The translations under genes were made by a program, and so were the position numbers. The notes beneath the pieces were generated by a model. It was not told the origin of the DNA, did no database searches, and was given only the letters and a program-made list of their open reading frames with translations. This document shows, in pieces, positions 24,311 to 36,210 of a DNA stretch of 64,000 bases (position 1 is the stretch's first letter; every line of letters starts with the position of its first letter). The stretch is from Atherinomorus stipes. Its lineage: Eukaryota; Chordata; Actinopteri; Atheriniformes; Atherinidae. Location: assembly GCA_023101725.1 (NCBI GenBank), contig JALJCO010000110.1, positions 248,001 to 312,000 on the forward strand, in the 5' to 3' direction.

Positions 24311-24975
24311 AACCAGACTGTAGAAAATATGGACGTAGTATCCGATCACGTCTGAATAAGAGAAAGTGAAGCCAGTTGGGTGTTTCCCACCTGTGTCACA
24401 TGTGTCGTCACTCCCAGAAAATAGTAAAATGATTGACAGCTGACATGCTCTGGGCTAAACCTTAACTGAGCTAACTCGAAACTAACAGGAGCTAACGAAG
24501 ATTAGCCTCCTAAGCAGCATGGCAAAGGTAAGACACGCTTAGACTTGCTACTATCTGACTGAAAACCCCTGTTGTGCTACTCTGCTACACACTCAGACCT
24601 TACCGAGCAAACAAGGAGCCAACTAGGAATCACCGGCCGGCAGGCTGGCAATGGTCTGCCGCATGTCAGTCAAAAGGACACACCCTTAATTATGTGTAAT
24701 TTCAAGATTAAATAACATCAAAACAGATGAGTTTTAAAAAAAAATTCACCCCACTCACAGTTGACATGAAGGTAAACTTGACCAATTAAACCTAAAATGA
24801 TGTTTTGAACCAGGCTGTAAACATGTTTATTTCTGCTGTTATCATGTTTATTTCTGCTGTGAAGTTGGCGTTTTTAACATGGGAGTCTATGGGGATTTGC
24901 TCTGGATGAAGGGAGAACTCCAAATATTTAATTCTTCCGTGTAGCTTCATATTTGGCCATCAGAGGTTGCCACTT
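24311..24975 (-). mobile_element. Copy of the 698-bp dispersed element, inverted
   Basis: Reverse-complement order of 40538-41235: the accagactgtagaaaatatgg end, gtgaagccagttggg, cgtcactcc, gagctaac-rich centre, ccaggctgtaaacatgttta, cgttttTaacatgggagtctatgggga and gaagggagaact. No coding frame. Confidence 0.7.
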
Positions 24976-26213
24976 GTTGGAAACCCATAAATAACATTCC
25001 ATGGTCTTTGCTGGGAAACAAAGCTAGCAATTCCCTACAGGAGGCCCTGCAGATGGCAACCTGGCTGAAAATAACTTCAATAAAGACAGCTACTGGAGTA
25101 GCCATCACAAGAATACATGCACACACAGAACTATGCAGAAAAGAGGCAAAACCTAAGGAGAAGTAGTTAATAGCAGCATATAATCGGTCAGTTTAATTGA
25201 ATTTAATAAAAAGCTTTGCTATACTTTCATCCATGTTGTAGTTTGTCTGAAAAATACAAATTTGAGATTCTGGGGGACTGAATTGATGGTATTTCTCCAA
25301 TCCAGAGCTGCAATCTTTCTCGGATCTTCTCTTAAGATGTATGCCATAACCAACATTAGCCATTTCAGTTTGTTAACCGGAGATACATCAACCTAAAGTC
25401 CCAACTGAATACAAGCAAAACAGAGAGAGGACAGAGGAAGAAGAGCTCCTCCATTAAAAGAGATCCTTACACAGAGAACAGCGTAATCTTCAGTAGTTTG
25501 AACATCAGCTCAAACTAAAATAAAAGCTTATCAAGGCTTTTTGAGGTGTTTGGATGGTTGCCTTGTTTTATTTTTAATTCAACACACCTGTCAGATTAAA
25601 ATAAACAACATACATAACCAGAAGCCTCTTAGCAATAAACAGAGTGGACGTTTCATTTCTCTTCAGGCTCTGAGATGCTCCTCTGAGAGTCACGTTAATG
25701 CACAATCAATGTGGATCAATGACTCCTCCTGTTTGGTGTCCAAACACACCAGATCGATGCCTGCAGGACAGGCCGGAGACGAAACAGAGAAAACAACTAC
25801 TGCAGCTTTAAGTTTGGATTTTCTAAAACCTTGCTTCTTTTTTTAAAATTTATGAAGCTGAGCTGCTCACTAAAGGTTAAACATTCATTTTAACACCTCC
25901 ACATATGATTTTAACCAACGAGACATTTATTTTTCTATTTTCAAGTACTTTTCTTCTGTTATTATACCAAATTATTACTTTAAACCTGAGAATTAATTAA
26001 TAAATAGCTTGATACTTTTCCATCTGCCATCTTAATGACAAAAGAATCTCCTGGGTGGATTATCTTGAGGTTTATTCTCCTTTATTGGATAAATTATTGC
26101 TTTTATGGACTACAACAACTCCTGGGAGATATTTGGGGTGGATGATGGGCAAATAAAGTGTACTACAGACACAAAAAAAGGTTTGTCATATTAATGTAAG
26201 TATAAATACATTA
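24976..26213. other. Single-copy sequence, no gene supported
   Basis: Nothing beyond short spurious frames. 25541-25846 is open on plus for 101 codons, without known motifs or flanking splice sites that I would trust. Confidence 0.5.
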
Positions 26214-26221
26214 TTTATACA

Positions 26222-26628
26222 TAGGGATGTATACCCAGTACCGGTATCGTTTGGTACCGGTTCCTAATCTTAACGATACCAGGGTACCGTTAAGATTCTG
26301 GACAAACGATACTCTTATTGATACTTTTTGTTCATCTACCTAACCATTGAGTTATCATTACGCAGTCAAATAATCACAGAGATGGAATAAGACAGACACA
26401 ATTCCCTTATTCTGCCAGCTGTTCTTCACCCACTTTTATGTCCAGGCTTCTTCCAACACGTTCTGAACAAATGTTCTCCACCACTGGATCTTTTAACATC
26501 TTGTAATGTCCATTATTTACTCTAAATTGTGTTATAGTATCAATAAGAGAATCGATTAATACCGGTATCGATAAGGAGTATCGATATTGGTATCGGTATC
26601 GATAAAATCATAACGATATACATCCCTA
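26222..26628. mobile_element. hAT-like MITE (TAGGGATGTATA..CCGGTATCG), complete
   Basis: Inverted ends TAGGGATGTAT and ATACATCCCTA with a perfect 8-bp duplication tttataca at 26214-26221 and 26629-26636. Long arms rich in accggtatcg and gatacc. Confidence 0.92.
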
Positions 26629-26636
26629 TTTATACA

Positions 26637-27098
26637 GTGGATAGGCGATTTGATGTCTGCCGATATCTCAAATTTAGTCACGATATGATTTTGATTCGAT
26701 TTGATGTAGGATCCACCAATAAATATAAAATTACATAAAAAAATATTACAAGTTACAAACAAGGTTACTGTTTCTTGACATAATTGTAAACTTTGCAGTA
26801 CTTTGCGGTACAATCTCCGTGTGTCACATCTATCCACTGCACAACTGTAATCATGGATTTTGTAGGGAAAATGTTGTCAGAAGACTTTCAAAATAAACCA
26901 TCATGTCATAATTATAAAAGAAACCTCTTCAGACTGTTAAATGACTTTTTGTAAGTGTAAAACTTAAAAATATTTTGGCAAAAAAATTGGGTTTGATATA
27001 AATTTTTGGTCGATATTGGGTTTTTGGATTAATTTATGATTGATACATCAATCTATATTGACGTATTGAAAATAGATTGATGTATTGTTACACCCCTA
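26637..27098. mobile_element. hAT-like element, left end degraded
   Basis: The right end is clear (gatgtattgttacacccctA). The left half starts near cacgatatgattttgattcg but lacks a clean terminus. It abuts the preceding element. Confidence 0.5.
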
Positions 27099-27310
27099 AT
27101 TAGTAGCTTCACTCGTTATATTGTCTAAAAAAAAGACTAAATAAATGCATGACTGAGTATTTCCAATGCTTTGAAAGAAAATTAGATCTTATTTTTTTTT
27201 ATCAAGCTATGTGAAATAATATCAGCTTTGGTTTAAACTGTTAATCCAGATTTTTAAAAAAAAATCTAGAAATTCATGTCCAGACATCCTTGTAGGTCAT
27301 TATATTCATC

Positions 27311-28009
27311 AGGGCTGGGTATTGGTAAGAACCTTACATTTAATTCTATTCTATTCTTTGGGGTGCAATTAGATTATATACAGATTCAATTCAATATTGA
27401 TTTAAATGATTTAATGCTGATTCAGTAATATGTAGAGTTTCTGTTGTCAAATTTTGAATATTTATTTTCATATGTCATAGGGATGCTCGATATTGATGTT
27501 TTTTTACTGATATCCGATATTGCCCAACTTTTAATTTCAAATATTCGATATCAGCCGATACCGATATATGCAGACAACTGTGAGGTTGTATCTCTCATAT
27601 TTTGAGAGATTGTTTAATTCTGCTCCAAGAGCCCAAAATATCCTTAACTCAGCCAGAGGAGTTCATTTTGGACATCTGGCTGCCAGATATCAGCCATCTG
27701 CCTAACTCTAACCCTAAAAATGATACCGATATTTTCCAATATCACATTTTAATGCTGGTAATATCGACATCCCTAATATGTGGTCACCTGACATTTTTTA
27801 GCCATTTAATCATTTTAAAACTGAAAAATAGTTGCATTTTTTTTTTTTGTACGATTTAATGTAGCCTTCGTCCATACAATGTAAATAACACGCACATCAC
27901 CACACGGGTCAGTAGGTGAATCGATTCAAAGGATTTGCTGAATCAATATTGAACTGCATAGGGAAATATTGCTGTCTATCAATTAATCAGTATCTTTACC
28001 CACCCCTAG
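27311..28009. mobile_element. hAT-like element (AGGGCTGGGTATTGG) with a nested hAT
   Basis: Left agggctgggtattgg and right atctttacccacccctag, flanked by tattcatc (27303-27310) and tattcacc (28010-28017). It is interrupted by the 27478-27775 element. A related inverted copy is at 46975-47326. Confidence 0.78.
27478..27775. mobile_element. hAT-like MITE (TAGGGATGCTCGATATTG), nested
   Basis: TAGGGATG.TCGATATT ... AATATCGACATCCCTA, flanked by atatgtca (27470-27477) and atatgtgg (27776-27783), which match at six of eight positions. The centre contains gaggagttcattttggac, also seen at 63601-63618. Confidence 0.75.
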
Positions 28010-28109
28010 TATTCACCCTGACGTCGCTGCTACTCTGGGATCTCTCCAGCCATGGTGCATGTTCAAAACGGCCAGTGTGCTGATATCCAGTGTTTGGCTT
28101 ACAAGGCGA

Positions 28110-28624
28110 TTGGCTGTAATGTTTGGTTTGCCAGTTGCTCGGCAATAACAGCTCTACATGTGCATAAAAATGTCACTGTGCCATAAAAAAAGAGTAAAAA
28201 AAAACATATTTCCAGGTCAGAAAGTTGCATAAAGCTACTCTAAGAGGTTAGTGGCCATTCTTCAGCCTGCTGGAGACCCTCATGGTGCTTTACTTAAGCC
28301 TCCAGGACTGTGATGGTTATGGCAAAATGTCTGTCATCAGATTTGATATTCATTTTACAGCCTGTGAGTCGTGACTCAGGCATCCTGGGAGGCTGAAGCT
28401 GTAAAACACTGCAATATGCTTGATGTAGGACCTCATGATACGACTGCAGATGAACACAGAGATTGATCCCGTACACTGTGAATCGCCTCGTTGTTGACTT
28501 GTGCTCTAAATAAAACTGTCTTGCCAGAGTGAGTGTTGGAGGTCTGAAACACTGTCTCCTTTGACGTCTCCGATGTTTTATGATTTTCCTTCTATTGGAT
28601 GTCGCCATCTGGATTTCTTTGTTG
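28110..28624. other. Unassigned segment next to a Tc1 pseudogene
   Basis: Contains a 104-codon minus-strand frame (28294-28608) with no recognisable domain. It may be the non-coding part of the adjoining transposon or host DNA. Confidence 0.35.
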
Positions 28625-29046
28625 TCTTATGGGGTCCCATTACATCTGGTGTAAAAGTAACATGGCATTTCAGAAAAGGAACATCATAGCAACAGTAAAA
28701 TATGGTGGTGGTAGTGTGATGGTCTGTGGTTGTTTTGCTGCTTCAGGACCTGGAAGACTTGCTGTGATAAATGGAACCATGAATTCTGCTTCTACCAAAA
28801 AATCCTGAAGGAGAATGTCCGGCCATCTGTTGGTGACCTCAAGCTGAAGCGCACTTGGGTTCTGCAGCAGAACAATGATCCAAAACACACCAGCAAGTCC
28901 ACCTCTGAATGGCTTAAGAACAACAACATGAAGACTTTGGAGTGGCCAAAGTCCCCAACTAAATCCGACTGAGATGCTGTGGCATGACCTTAAAAAGGCG
29001 GTTCATGCTGGAAAACCCTCCAATGTGGCTGAATTACAACAATTGA
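28625..29046 (+). pseudogene. Tc1-like transposase pseudogene (catalytic part)
   Basis: Three plus-strand frames joined by frameshifts read the centre and end of a Tc1-like DDE transposase: KYGGGSVMVCGCFAASGPGR, then YQKILKENVRPSV with VLQQNNDPKHTSKSTSEWL, then MLWHDLKKAVHAGKPSNVAE. In the family the second motif holds the second catalytic aspartate (..QQDND PKH..); here it reads QQNNDPKH, so the residue is changed. Frameshifts fall near 28790 and 28960. The N-terminal DNA-binding domain and both inverted repeats are absent. Not functional. Confidence 0.92.
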
Positions 29047-29812
29047 CCTATGGCTAAACCACGCCCCCAAACGCGATGAGCCAATCACAGTGCGCACAGC
29101 TATCCCATACACTCGGACATTCTCTGCTTGAACGTCCATTGAAATGCATTGAAGTTAGTCCGTTTTTGTTAAATGACCTCATTCTTCCTCTCATTTTCTC
29201 CATATCCTTGTGTTAGTTTCTGGCTTTGTCTCATTTTCTTTTCAAAAACTGCACTTGTGACCTCGTGTGTGTGAAAAAAGAAATATTGATGTAGTTGACC
29301 AGTGAGCTGTCCAAGCCTCGGCTCTGACTTCAGAGAGGCCTTTCTGCTGGAACCCTGGAGGGCAGCTGAGAGGACTGATGAGAAGTAAAAAGCCCAGAAA
29401 GCAGACACATACTGTCACTGAAAGCTGCCTTTATACAAACAGTTACTCTGAACTGAGCTTGAAGATATGAGAAAATGGAAGAGAGGGAGGTGAAACAGAG
29501 AGAGGCTGAGGAAGAGGTATTACCATTCATGAGCTCCACAATATGTTCAGTTCATCTCCAGAATGTGGCAGAAAGTGACTCTGATGTGACATGGATATTT
29601 ATGAGCAGGATGAAGTAGTCGAGCGCAGCGATTCCTCACTGTTGTGATGCTGACATCCAGACACGACAACACAGAGGTGTATCTGTTTGGCTTATTGCCA
29701 TGGTAACATGATGCTGCAGCACCTGGGTGTCAGGTTTAGTGCCAGACACCGTCTTCCATAGAAACCAGCTCTGCAGATGAAGATGAAGAGGAACCTTGAC
29801 ATTAGGGCTGCT
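29047..29812. other. No gene; short repeat-like piece then unique sequence
   Basis: 29050-29165 (ccacgcccccaaacgcg.. to ..catttgaaatgcattga-like) resembles a dispersed repeat edge. The rest is unique. Minus-strand frames here lack motifs. Confidence 0.4.
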
Positions 29813-30400
29813 CGATTATGGATAAAAGTCATTATCACGATTAATTTGGTCAATATTGAAATCACGATCATTCAAACCATTATTTTCTAGTTACATGATG
29901 CATTTATTTAGCATTTCTATTTGTCGAGAGACTTTGTTATTGATAATTTACGCACTATGTTAATATTGAAATTAATATGATATAAATATGTCTTTTGCAT
30001 TGTATAAAAGCTTAAATGAATAAAATGAATAGACTTTGAACATTAAATAAGGCACAAAACAATATAAATATATCCAAAATGTGTCCAGCTATCCTGCAAT
30101 TTCTCTATATTTGAGGAATAAAACAAATATCTTATTGACGAGCAGAAAAAGACGGTACGGTGCTGTATATAATAAAATATCACAAAGTAAACTTTAAGCT
30201 TTAGCGCAGCACTGCAGCAGTCCAAATCTAACATTTTGAATGACACCCAACAAATTGCAGAGTGAGAAGCTACTGAATTTAACTTTAACTTCAGAATAAC
30301 TTAAAGAAATTGTGAAAAAAAGGGCAATTTTTTTCATTTCCATTATATGAGTTTGAAAATCGGTTAGACACGAAAATTGAAATTATGATTAAATGTATTG
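29813..30400. mobile_element. hAT-like element (TAGGGCTGCTCGATTATGG), right end worn
   Basis: The left end is intact; the right side reads attgaaattatgattaaatgtattgca, the expected inverted arm without the terminal cagccct. The family's right end is preserved at 52447-52731. Confidence 0.65.
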
Positions 30401-30689
30401 CATTTCACATGCAACAAGTTTCTGAGATAAATTTCCACAGAGAAACCAGAACTCACACATTGTTTAATTGGTGAAGTCAGCCACAGAAAAGGAAATAAAG
30501 GCTGTAAAAATCAGTCACAAAACACATAAATATCTATAAAGCCCATCCACAATCAGCTGCATAATGGTCCTAAAACCAGGCTGCAACAACCAGCTCTTAA
30601 TTCAGAGAAGCATAATAATGTGCATACTGGTTTAGGTTTGGAAAATGCTGCACTGTGTGAACTCACAGTGGCTTCAGACATAACATGCA

Positions 30690-31191
30690 CAGTCCTCAAA
30701 ATGATTCATACCCTCAAGTGAAATAAGTTGAAATTGACAAAAGTAATAATAAATAAAAATTCTATTATAAATCATGACACTGATTTTGAATTGTGGTTTA
30801 AAATAAATATTAAAAACAATCACACAAAAATTAAAACAAGTAAACAAGCATGATGGGGCTTTAAAGCTAAAATTTGCAATCAGGTGTTTTCTCTAATGTT
30901 CAAAAAGACTTTCATACCTGTTGACAGGTATTTTGGTCAACGGTTCATGGGAAAGGTGCTTTCATGTGTCTGGGACAGTATTTTTTTTTTTTTAAACTAT
31001 TTCCTGCCACAATTCAAATAATTTCCTTCACTAAAATATAATTTAGAATATGAAATATAAAATACATACATATATATATATATATGTATGTATTTTATAT
31101 TTCATATTTATATATATATATATATATATATACTTTAAATGACAAGAAACTAATTAAAAAAAATATACATATATATATATATATATATAAC

Positions 31192-31245
<54 letters not shown>

Positions 31246-31315
31246 TTTTTTTTAAATTAGCTTCTTGTCATTTAAAGTACTATTGTCAATTTAACCTTTT
31301 ATGTAATTAGGACTG
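30690..31315 (-). mobile_element. Tc1-like remnant with foldback rearrangement
   Basis: Starts CAGTCCTCAAAATGATTC; minus-strand transposase tail remnants lie at about 30840-30980. The right half is rearranged: a perfect 62-bp AT palindrome (31047-31108), then an inverted copy of the right end (31131-31165 against 31241-31280) around an (AT)n spacer. It ends ttaggactg|TA, with the terminal repeat shortened. Confidence 0.8.
31047..31108. repeat. Perfect 62-bp AT palindrome
   Basis: 31 bp on each side of the centre at 31077/31078 pair exactly, including four C/G pairs, with no spacer. Left arm begins aatatgaaatataaaatac. Confidence 0.95.
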
Positions 31316-31980
31316 TATGGAAAGAAAAAGCAAGCATAGCATAAGACAGTAGAAACCAAAATTCATCATTGTTACTGTATCTGAAAAACGGTAAATACCT
31401 ATAAAATCTTATAATTCATTGCAACGTTTGCTGCATGTTTTGATTGTTAACAAATAAGCTCTAGTGTTACAAGCACATTGGACTGAACCCGTCTTTTAAA
31501 AAGAGTGAGGTTGTAACTCTTCTGCTGAAGATTGATTTTCTTTTCAAGAAGATAAACAGTCTAAAAGCATAGCAGCTAGTTTGCTTTCAGGCTGGACTCA
31601 CAAACGTACCATTCTGCCTCTCTGATACATTTAGAGGCCAAATGATCGTCCTCGTCTGCATCTGGGAGTCAACATGTCAGTTACGCTGTGGTTTTGTTTC
31701 AGTGTGAAGGTGCAGGGGTGACTACAGACAGCTGGCCTTGTAAAGCAGCAACAGGGAGTTTGTTAAGTTAGTTAAAAATGTGACTTTTAGCAAGAACTTT
31801 GGTAACTTGAAGAAAAAGGACCTGAAAATGTCAAATAATGTAACATACAAGCGCATCTCCCTCCCTCTCTGCTGTGCTTCAGTTATGACCCCCAAGACCC
31901 TTCTGGAGAGGAAAGTTAATAAAACAAATCGAAAGGAAGTTGACTGACTGGTTGTTTTCATGTTCCCTATATTCCACATA
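31316..31980. other. No gene supported
   Basis: Unique, AT-rich. A 114-codon minus-strand frame (31722-32066) runs into the neighbouring MITE and is not a gene. Confidence 0.5.
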
Positions 31981-31984
31981 TTAA

Positions 31985-32527
31985 AGGTACAGTATGTAAT
32001 AATTACTAACATCGAGTGGTAAAGATGGGTATTTGAAAGAAAAGTTTTTTTTTCAAATGACTTCATATTCCAGCACTGTTGTAAATGTATGGTGGCTGTT
32101 AGTGGCCAAAATTCTCCCAGACATAAAGATGTTTTTAACTGTGAGTGGATCCAGTGGTCTCAGGTGTAGCTATGACTGTACTACGAGTAACTATTTTTCT
32201 TTAATGTCTTTTAAGGCGTTAACTGATCCCAAACAGTGCTTTAACTCCCATTAAACAAAGCTGGTACAGCAATTTTAAAGTTCAGAGGGTTCTCACTTCA
32301 CACACATTGTTTTGTCCATTCAGGGACACCGTAGCAAAAATGGTGGAACAAATATGGCAGCCTCCGTATGTGCACCACCCAGCAAGTAGATATAAATGAC
32401 TCATACTAGGAAAATAAACATGTAACAGCTGTCCTAGTGCAGCGATGATAAATCAATAGAAACACATTTAATTACATATTGCATTTTTCTGTCATTGACC
32501 TTTGTTTTTTTTTGACATACTGTACCT
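31985..32527. mobile_element. piggyBac-like MITE, TTAA-flanked (copy B)
   Basis: TTAA at 31981-31984 and 32528-32531; ends AGGTACAGTATGTAA and CATACTGTACCT. Collinear with copy A (11819-12323) and slightly longer, including cattcagggacaccgtag missing from A. Confidence 0.85.
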
Positions 32528-32583
32528 TTAAAATATGACATTTGAGTTATCTTTATGCAAAGTTACCACTTTTTGAACACCAA

Positions 32584-32895
32584 ACATGCATACTCTCCCA
32601 TTAAAGACAGAAAAAATCAGCTGCCAGTGAAATAAATTGAAATTGAGCAAAGTAATAATAAATAAAAATTTTATAAAAATCATAATACTGATTTTGAATT
32701 GTGGTTTGAGAGAAATATGAAAAACAAACACAAAAAAATAAAACAACCACAATTGAAAAGCAATATTTCACTAAATTATAATTTTGAAAATATTTATTTG
32801 TCATTAGTTTGTTTTAGTTTCTTGTTATTTGAATTACTATTGTGAATTTAGCCTTTTCTTTAATTGGAGGGTATGAATAATTTTGAGGACGACTG
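32584..32895 (-). mobile_element. Tc1-like MITE, left terminus damaged
   Basis: The right end gaataattttgaggacgactg is followed by TA (32896-32897). The left keeps catactctcccattaaag, without the outermost bases. Too short for transposase. Confidence 0.8.
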
Positions 32896-32897
32896 TA

Positions 32898-33505
32898 AAT
32901 AAAAACCTGCTACCACTAAAATTTCCAAACTCACTCACATACAGATTACACACAGACATACACACAAAAAAACAATAAGTGTGTACAAGTTTGTTTCCAC
33001 TTTTTTCAGGCATGAAAACATTTTTAAGTTTGTAAATGTAATTAACTCAGAAAACTTTGGTTATTTGGATTTTTTTTGTCGTTCAGGAGCAGCAGTTAAA
33101 TCTCAAATGGTTGAAAATAAAAGCAATTGTGACAAAAGCATCAACATATTGTTTGTCCCATCCAGTTGTTTGTAAACACAGACAGTTATAACAATTATGC
33201 AAATAACTCAAGTCACATCCAATCATACAGCGATTATGTCGTCATAATGGTAGGCTTTGTATAAACCACACAGACGGTATCCTGGTAGAATGAAGCGATT
33301 TATCAAGTGGTCTCTGAGATACTATAATCACAACCAATGTTATATTTCTATTCTTTAGACTAGCACTGAAATATCAGAACCACGAGAATAAGATCAAATT
33401 AAGGGTTTAATATAAAAGTCTGAAAGTATCACAGCTCTCTTTCATAAAGTAAAACTGAAGAGAAAGCATTGCTAGAAATATTTTTGGCAATTTCTATCAT
33501 ACATA
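32898..33505. other. No gene supported
   Basis: Unique AT-rich sequence with no repeat ends recognised. Confidence 0.45.
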
Positions 33506-33513
33506 TATTAAAT

Positions 33514-33887
33514 TAGAGATGGGCAATATGTTAACGTGTCCGATATATCGTCAAAGAAATTCCCCATGTAATAATTTGTCATCTTAAGATAAAAACAAAT
33601 TCAATTTATTAGGCTGTATTTACAGTTTTCTATATATGGTTATTTTTTGCTGTTTGCGCCATTTAAATAAATGTCAAATTTGTTCTCAAATTTCAGACAT
33701 GTTTGTTTGGTGTCACTGTAGTTTTGCAGTACAGGTGTACTACTTCAACTTAATTGATGTAGTTTAGTGGCTTCTGGTATTATTTTAGGGCTATATTTAT
33801 AATACAAGCGATTAGGTTATCATTGTTCCCGTGATAAAAACCAGACATGATAGTGGTATATATTTTAGTCCATATCGCCCATCCCTA
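33514..33887. mobile_element. hAT-like MITE (TAGAGATGGGCAATATG)
   Basis: tagagatgggcaatatg ... catatcgcccatccctA with tattaaat (33506-33513) and tatgaaat (33888-33895), seven of eight identical. No coding frame. Confidence 0.85.
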
Positions 33888-34021
33888 TATGAAATGACCA
33901 TTTAATGCAAAGGCGCTGATACTTGTATATATTCATTTGAAAAGTGAGAGTTCTCCTGGGGGACAATAAGACAAGAGACATTAAGTTTTGTTTCAAGTCC
34001 AACACTGCTTTTGTAAAACTA

Positions 34022-34322
34022 CAGTCGTGCTCAAAATTATTCATACCCCCCAATTAAGGAAAAAGACTAAATTCACAATAATAATTCAAATAACAAGAAA
34101 CTAAAGAAACTAATAATAAATAAAAATTTATGAAATTATCACTTATACTTATAATATAAAATATAACTATAATATTTCTTTTGAACCACAATTCAAAATC
34201 AGTGTCCTGATTTTCATAGAATTTTTATTTATTAATACTTTTATCAATTTCAACTTATTTCACTGACAACAGATTTTTTTCCTTCTTTAATTGGAGGGCA
34301 TGAATAATTTTGAGGATGACTG
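34022..34322. mobile_element. Tc1-like MITE, complete ends
   Basis: CAGTCGTGCTCAAAATTATT ... AATAATTTTGAGGATGACTG, TA on both sides (34020-34021, 34323-34324). At 301 bp it is the shortest full-ended member of the series starting at 1425; all transposase sequence is gone. Confidence 0.9.
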
Positions 34323-34324
34323 TA

Positions 34325-35199
34325 ACAAATATAAACATGCAGAAGTGCTTCCATATCAAAATGATTATCGCAGCCATAAGCTGAGTTTATAAGGCGTGAA
34401 GCACATTTATATCGGAGAAAAATCCTGATTGCAGCCAAAGACGATCTGTGCGACATCCTCCATCCCAGAGAGGTCAACCAATCAGATAGCGTGTGCCTCC
34501 AGCGGGAGCTTTGCCTCAGCGATCACCTTCCAGCCGTCACTGATATCAAGCTGGATTCCTCCTGTATCTGATGGCTGCTGCCACCGAGGCCGAGGATGTG
34601 CCACAGGTCACCTGAAACCTGGAGCCGGATCCCCGAGACGCTCGGGTCCCCCTCCCTCTGCTGCGCCGTCACGTGTGATGCCCTCAAGGGCGATCAATTA
34701 TTGAGCGAGCCAACCAGAGCACGGCCTGGTCTGCATGTGTGTGCTGGCATCACGCCTGCCTTCTCTCCACACGTGTGTGGTTGCCACGACAACACTGCCC
34801 GTCGAGATGAGAGAGGCATGTTTGGTCAGACGGAAGCCGACGTTTCTCATCGTTTTCAGCCTCATTCTTTGGTTTTCTTTGAATCAAACTACATTTTACT
34901 GATCGCTTTCTTTCCCCATCACAAATATTTCTGCAACATTAAATTCAGACTTTCTAATCCTCCATTCATTCCTCAGTTCTCGTCCCAGAAGCATCAGTTC
35001 TGAAAATAAGTCAGCGTTTGTGGCTGTGAACAAAAACCTGGAAACACAAGGCCAAGCAGAAGTAAACTCATAAGTGATCACAGATGTTTCCACAGCAAAA
35101 TCTGCCTTTTCCCTGCTGTTTATCCAGTTAAATGTGATAATGAAAAACAACTGTGATCCTGTAATGAGCCCAGTCTCACGCCTCTAACGTGTCATGCGT
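34325..35199. other. GC-richer single-copy segment, no gene supported
   Basis: 34430-34860 is noticeably GC-rich with open frames on plus (34429-34704, 34596-35003), but without motifs or flanking splice signals. Might be conserved non-coding DNA. Confidence 0.4.
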
Positions 35200-35425
35200 T
35201 ACATTAACGCTCACTGCTTTTTCTTTATGCACTGTGGACATTGCACTGCTGCACAACCTGTGCAGCTTTTCATCTAATCCTCGTTAACTCCCTGTATACC
35301 TTAAATCTAAATTCTGTATTCATTTACTGTACCTACATCAAAATCAAAGGCAGATTCCTTGTATGTGAAGCATATGTGGTAATAAATCTCTGATTCTGAT
35401 TCCAGATTCTTATTCTGACATGTGA
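35200..35425 (+). mobile_element. LINE 3' tail fragment (GATTCT tail)
   Basis: Body ending caaaggcagattccttgtatg and ggtaataaatctctgattctgattcc: an AATAAA-like signal then GATTCT repeats, the usual 3' end of fish L2/CR1-clade LINEs. No reverse transcriptase is present. Confidence 0.7.
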
Positions 35426-35470
35426 AAAATGAATGACTTGATTTTTCAATCTAAGGTTTTACATACTTTG

Positions 35471-36087
35471 TAGGGATGCACAGTATTGGAACTTTGGCCG
35501 ATATCCGATTTGCCGATATTTTAAAACTCATGTGGTCGATAACTGATATTGATACCGATATTAAAGCTGAAAAAATAAGCAGTCATTGCAAATAGCGGTT
35601 TTGTTATCCGTTGTTGACACTTTGAAAATATGGGTGGGGAAAAATATCAATACACTGAAATATTGCAATATTTTCATATGCCAATATCAAATCAATATTT
35701 AAAAAAGCGGTATTGATCTATTCTACTTACAAAATCTCGCAAGATTTCATTGTTCGGTTACAAAATCTCATGATATTTTGTGAATTCTCGTGAGATTTCG
35801 TTAGTAAAATAGATCGATACCGCGTTTTTAAATGTCGATGTGATAGCAGCATATGAAAACATTGCAATATTTCAGTGTACCAATATTTTTTCCACCCCTA
35901 GTCTTTAGAAGTTTTAAAGTCTGTAAAAAATAAGTTTTTGAAGAAAAAGAAGAGGAAGAAGAAGTTTTATTTTTTTTTTTAACTTTAGAAACAGTGGGCT
36001 GATCAGTTACATTTTGGTTAAATATTGGTGGGGTGGCCGATGTCCGATACAGGCTGATACCAGTAGGGGGCCAGTTATGCATCCCTA
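35471..36087 (+). mobile_element. Composite hAT-like element (TAGGGATGCACAGTATTGG)
   Basis: Left tagggatgcacagtattgg, right ccagttatgcatccctA, flanks atactttg and atatttta (six of eight match). Internal order: CCGATATT arm, cagtcattgcaaatagcgg, then a full GGGAAAAATATC palindrome (35635-35900), then agaagttttaaagtctgtaaa, then a gtggggtggccgatgtccga arm. The same order occurs at 43600-45703 (inverted) and 50935-51317, so the palindrome has become part of this family. Confidence 0.82.
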
Positions 36088-36210
36088 ATATTTTACATAT
36101 TTTACCGTGCTCTCATAGGCGTGTTGTTTAGTGACATCATTCTACAACACGGCCACTTTACGGCACGCTTCTGTCGTGTGAGCCGCAGACAGACCCTTCT
36201 GGAACAATGG

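Noticed and set aside
28294..28608. 104-codon minus-strand ORF beside the Tc1 pseudogene
   Set aside because: No known domain, no splice signals; adjoining DNA is transposon.
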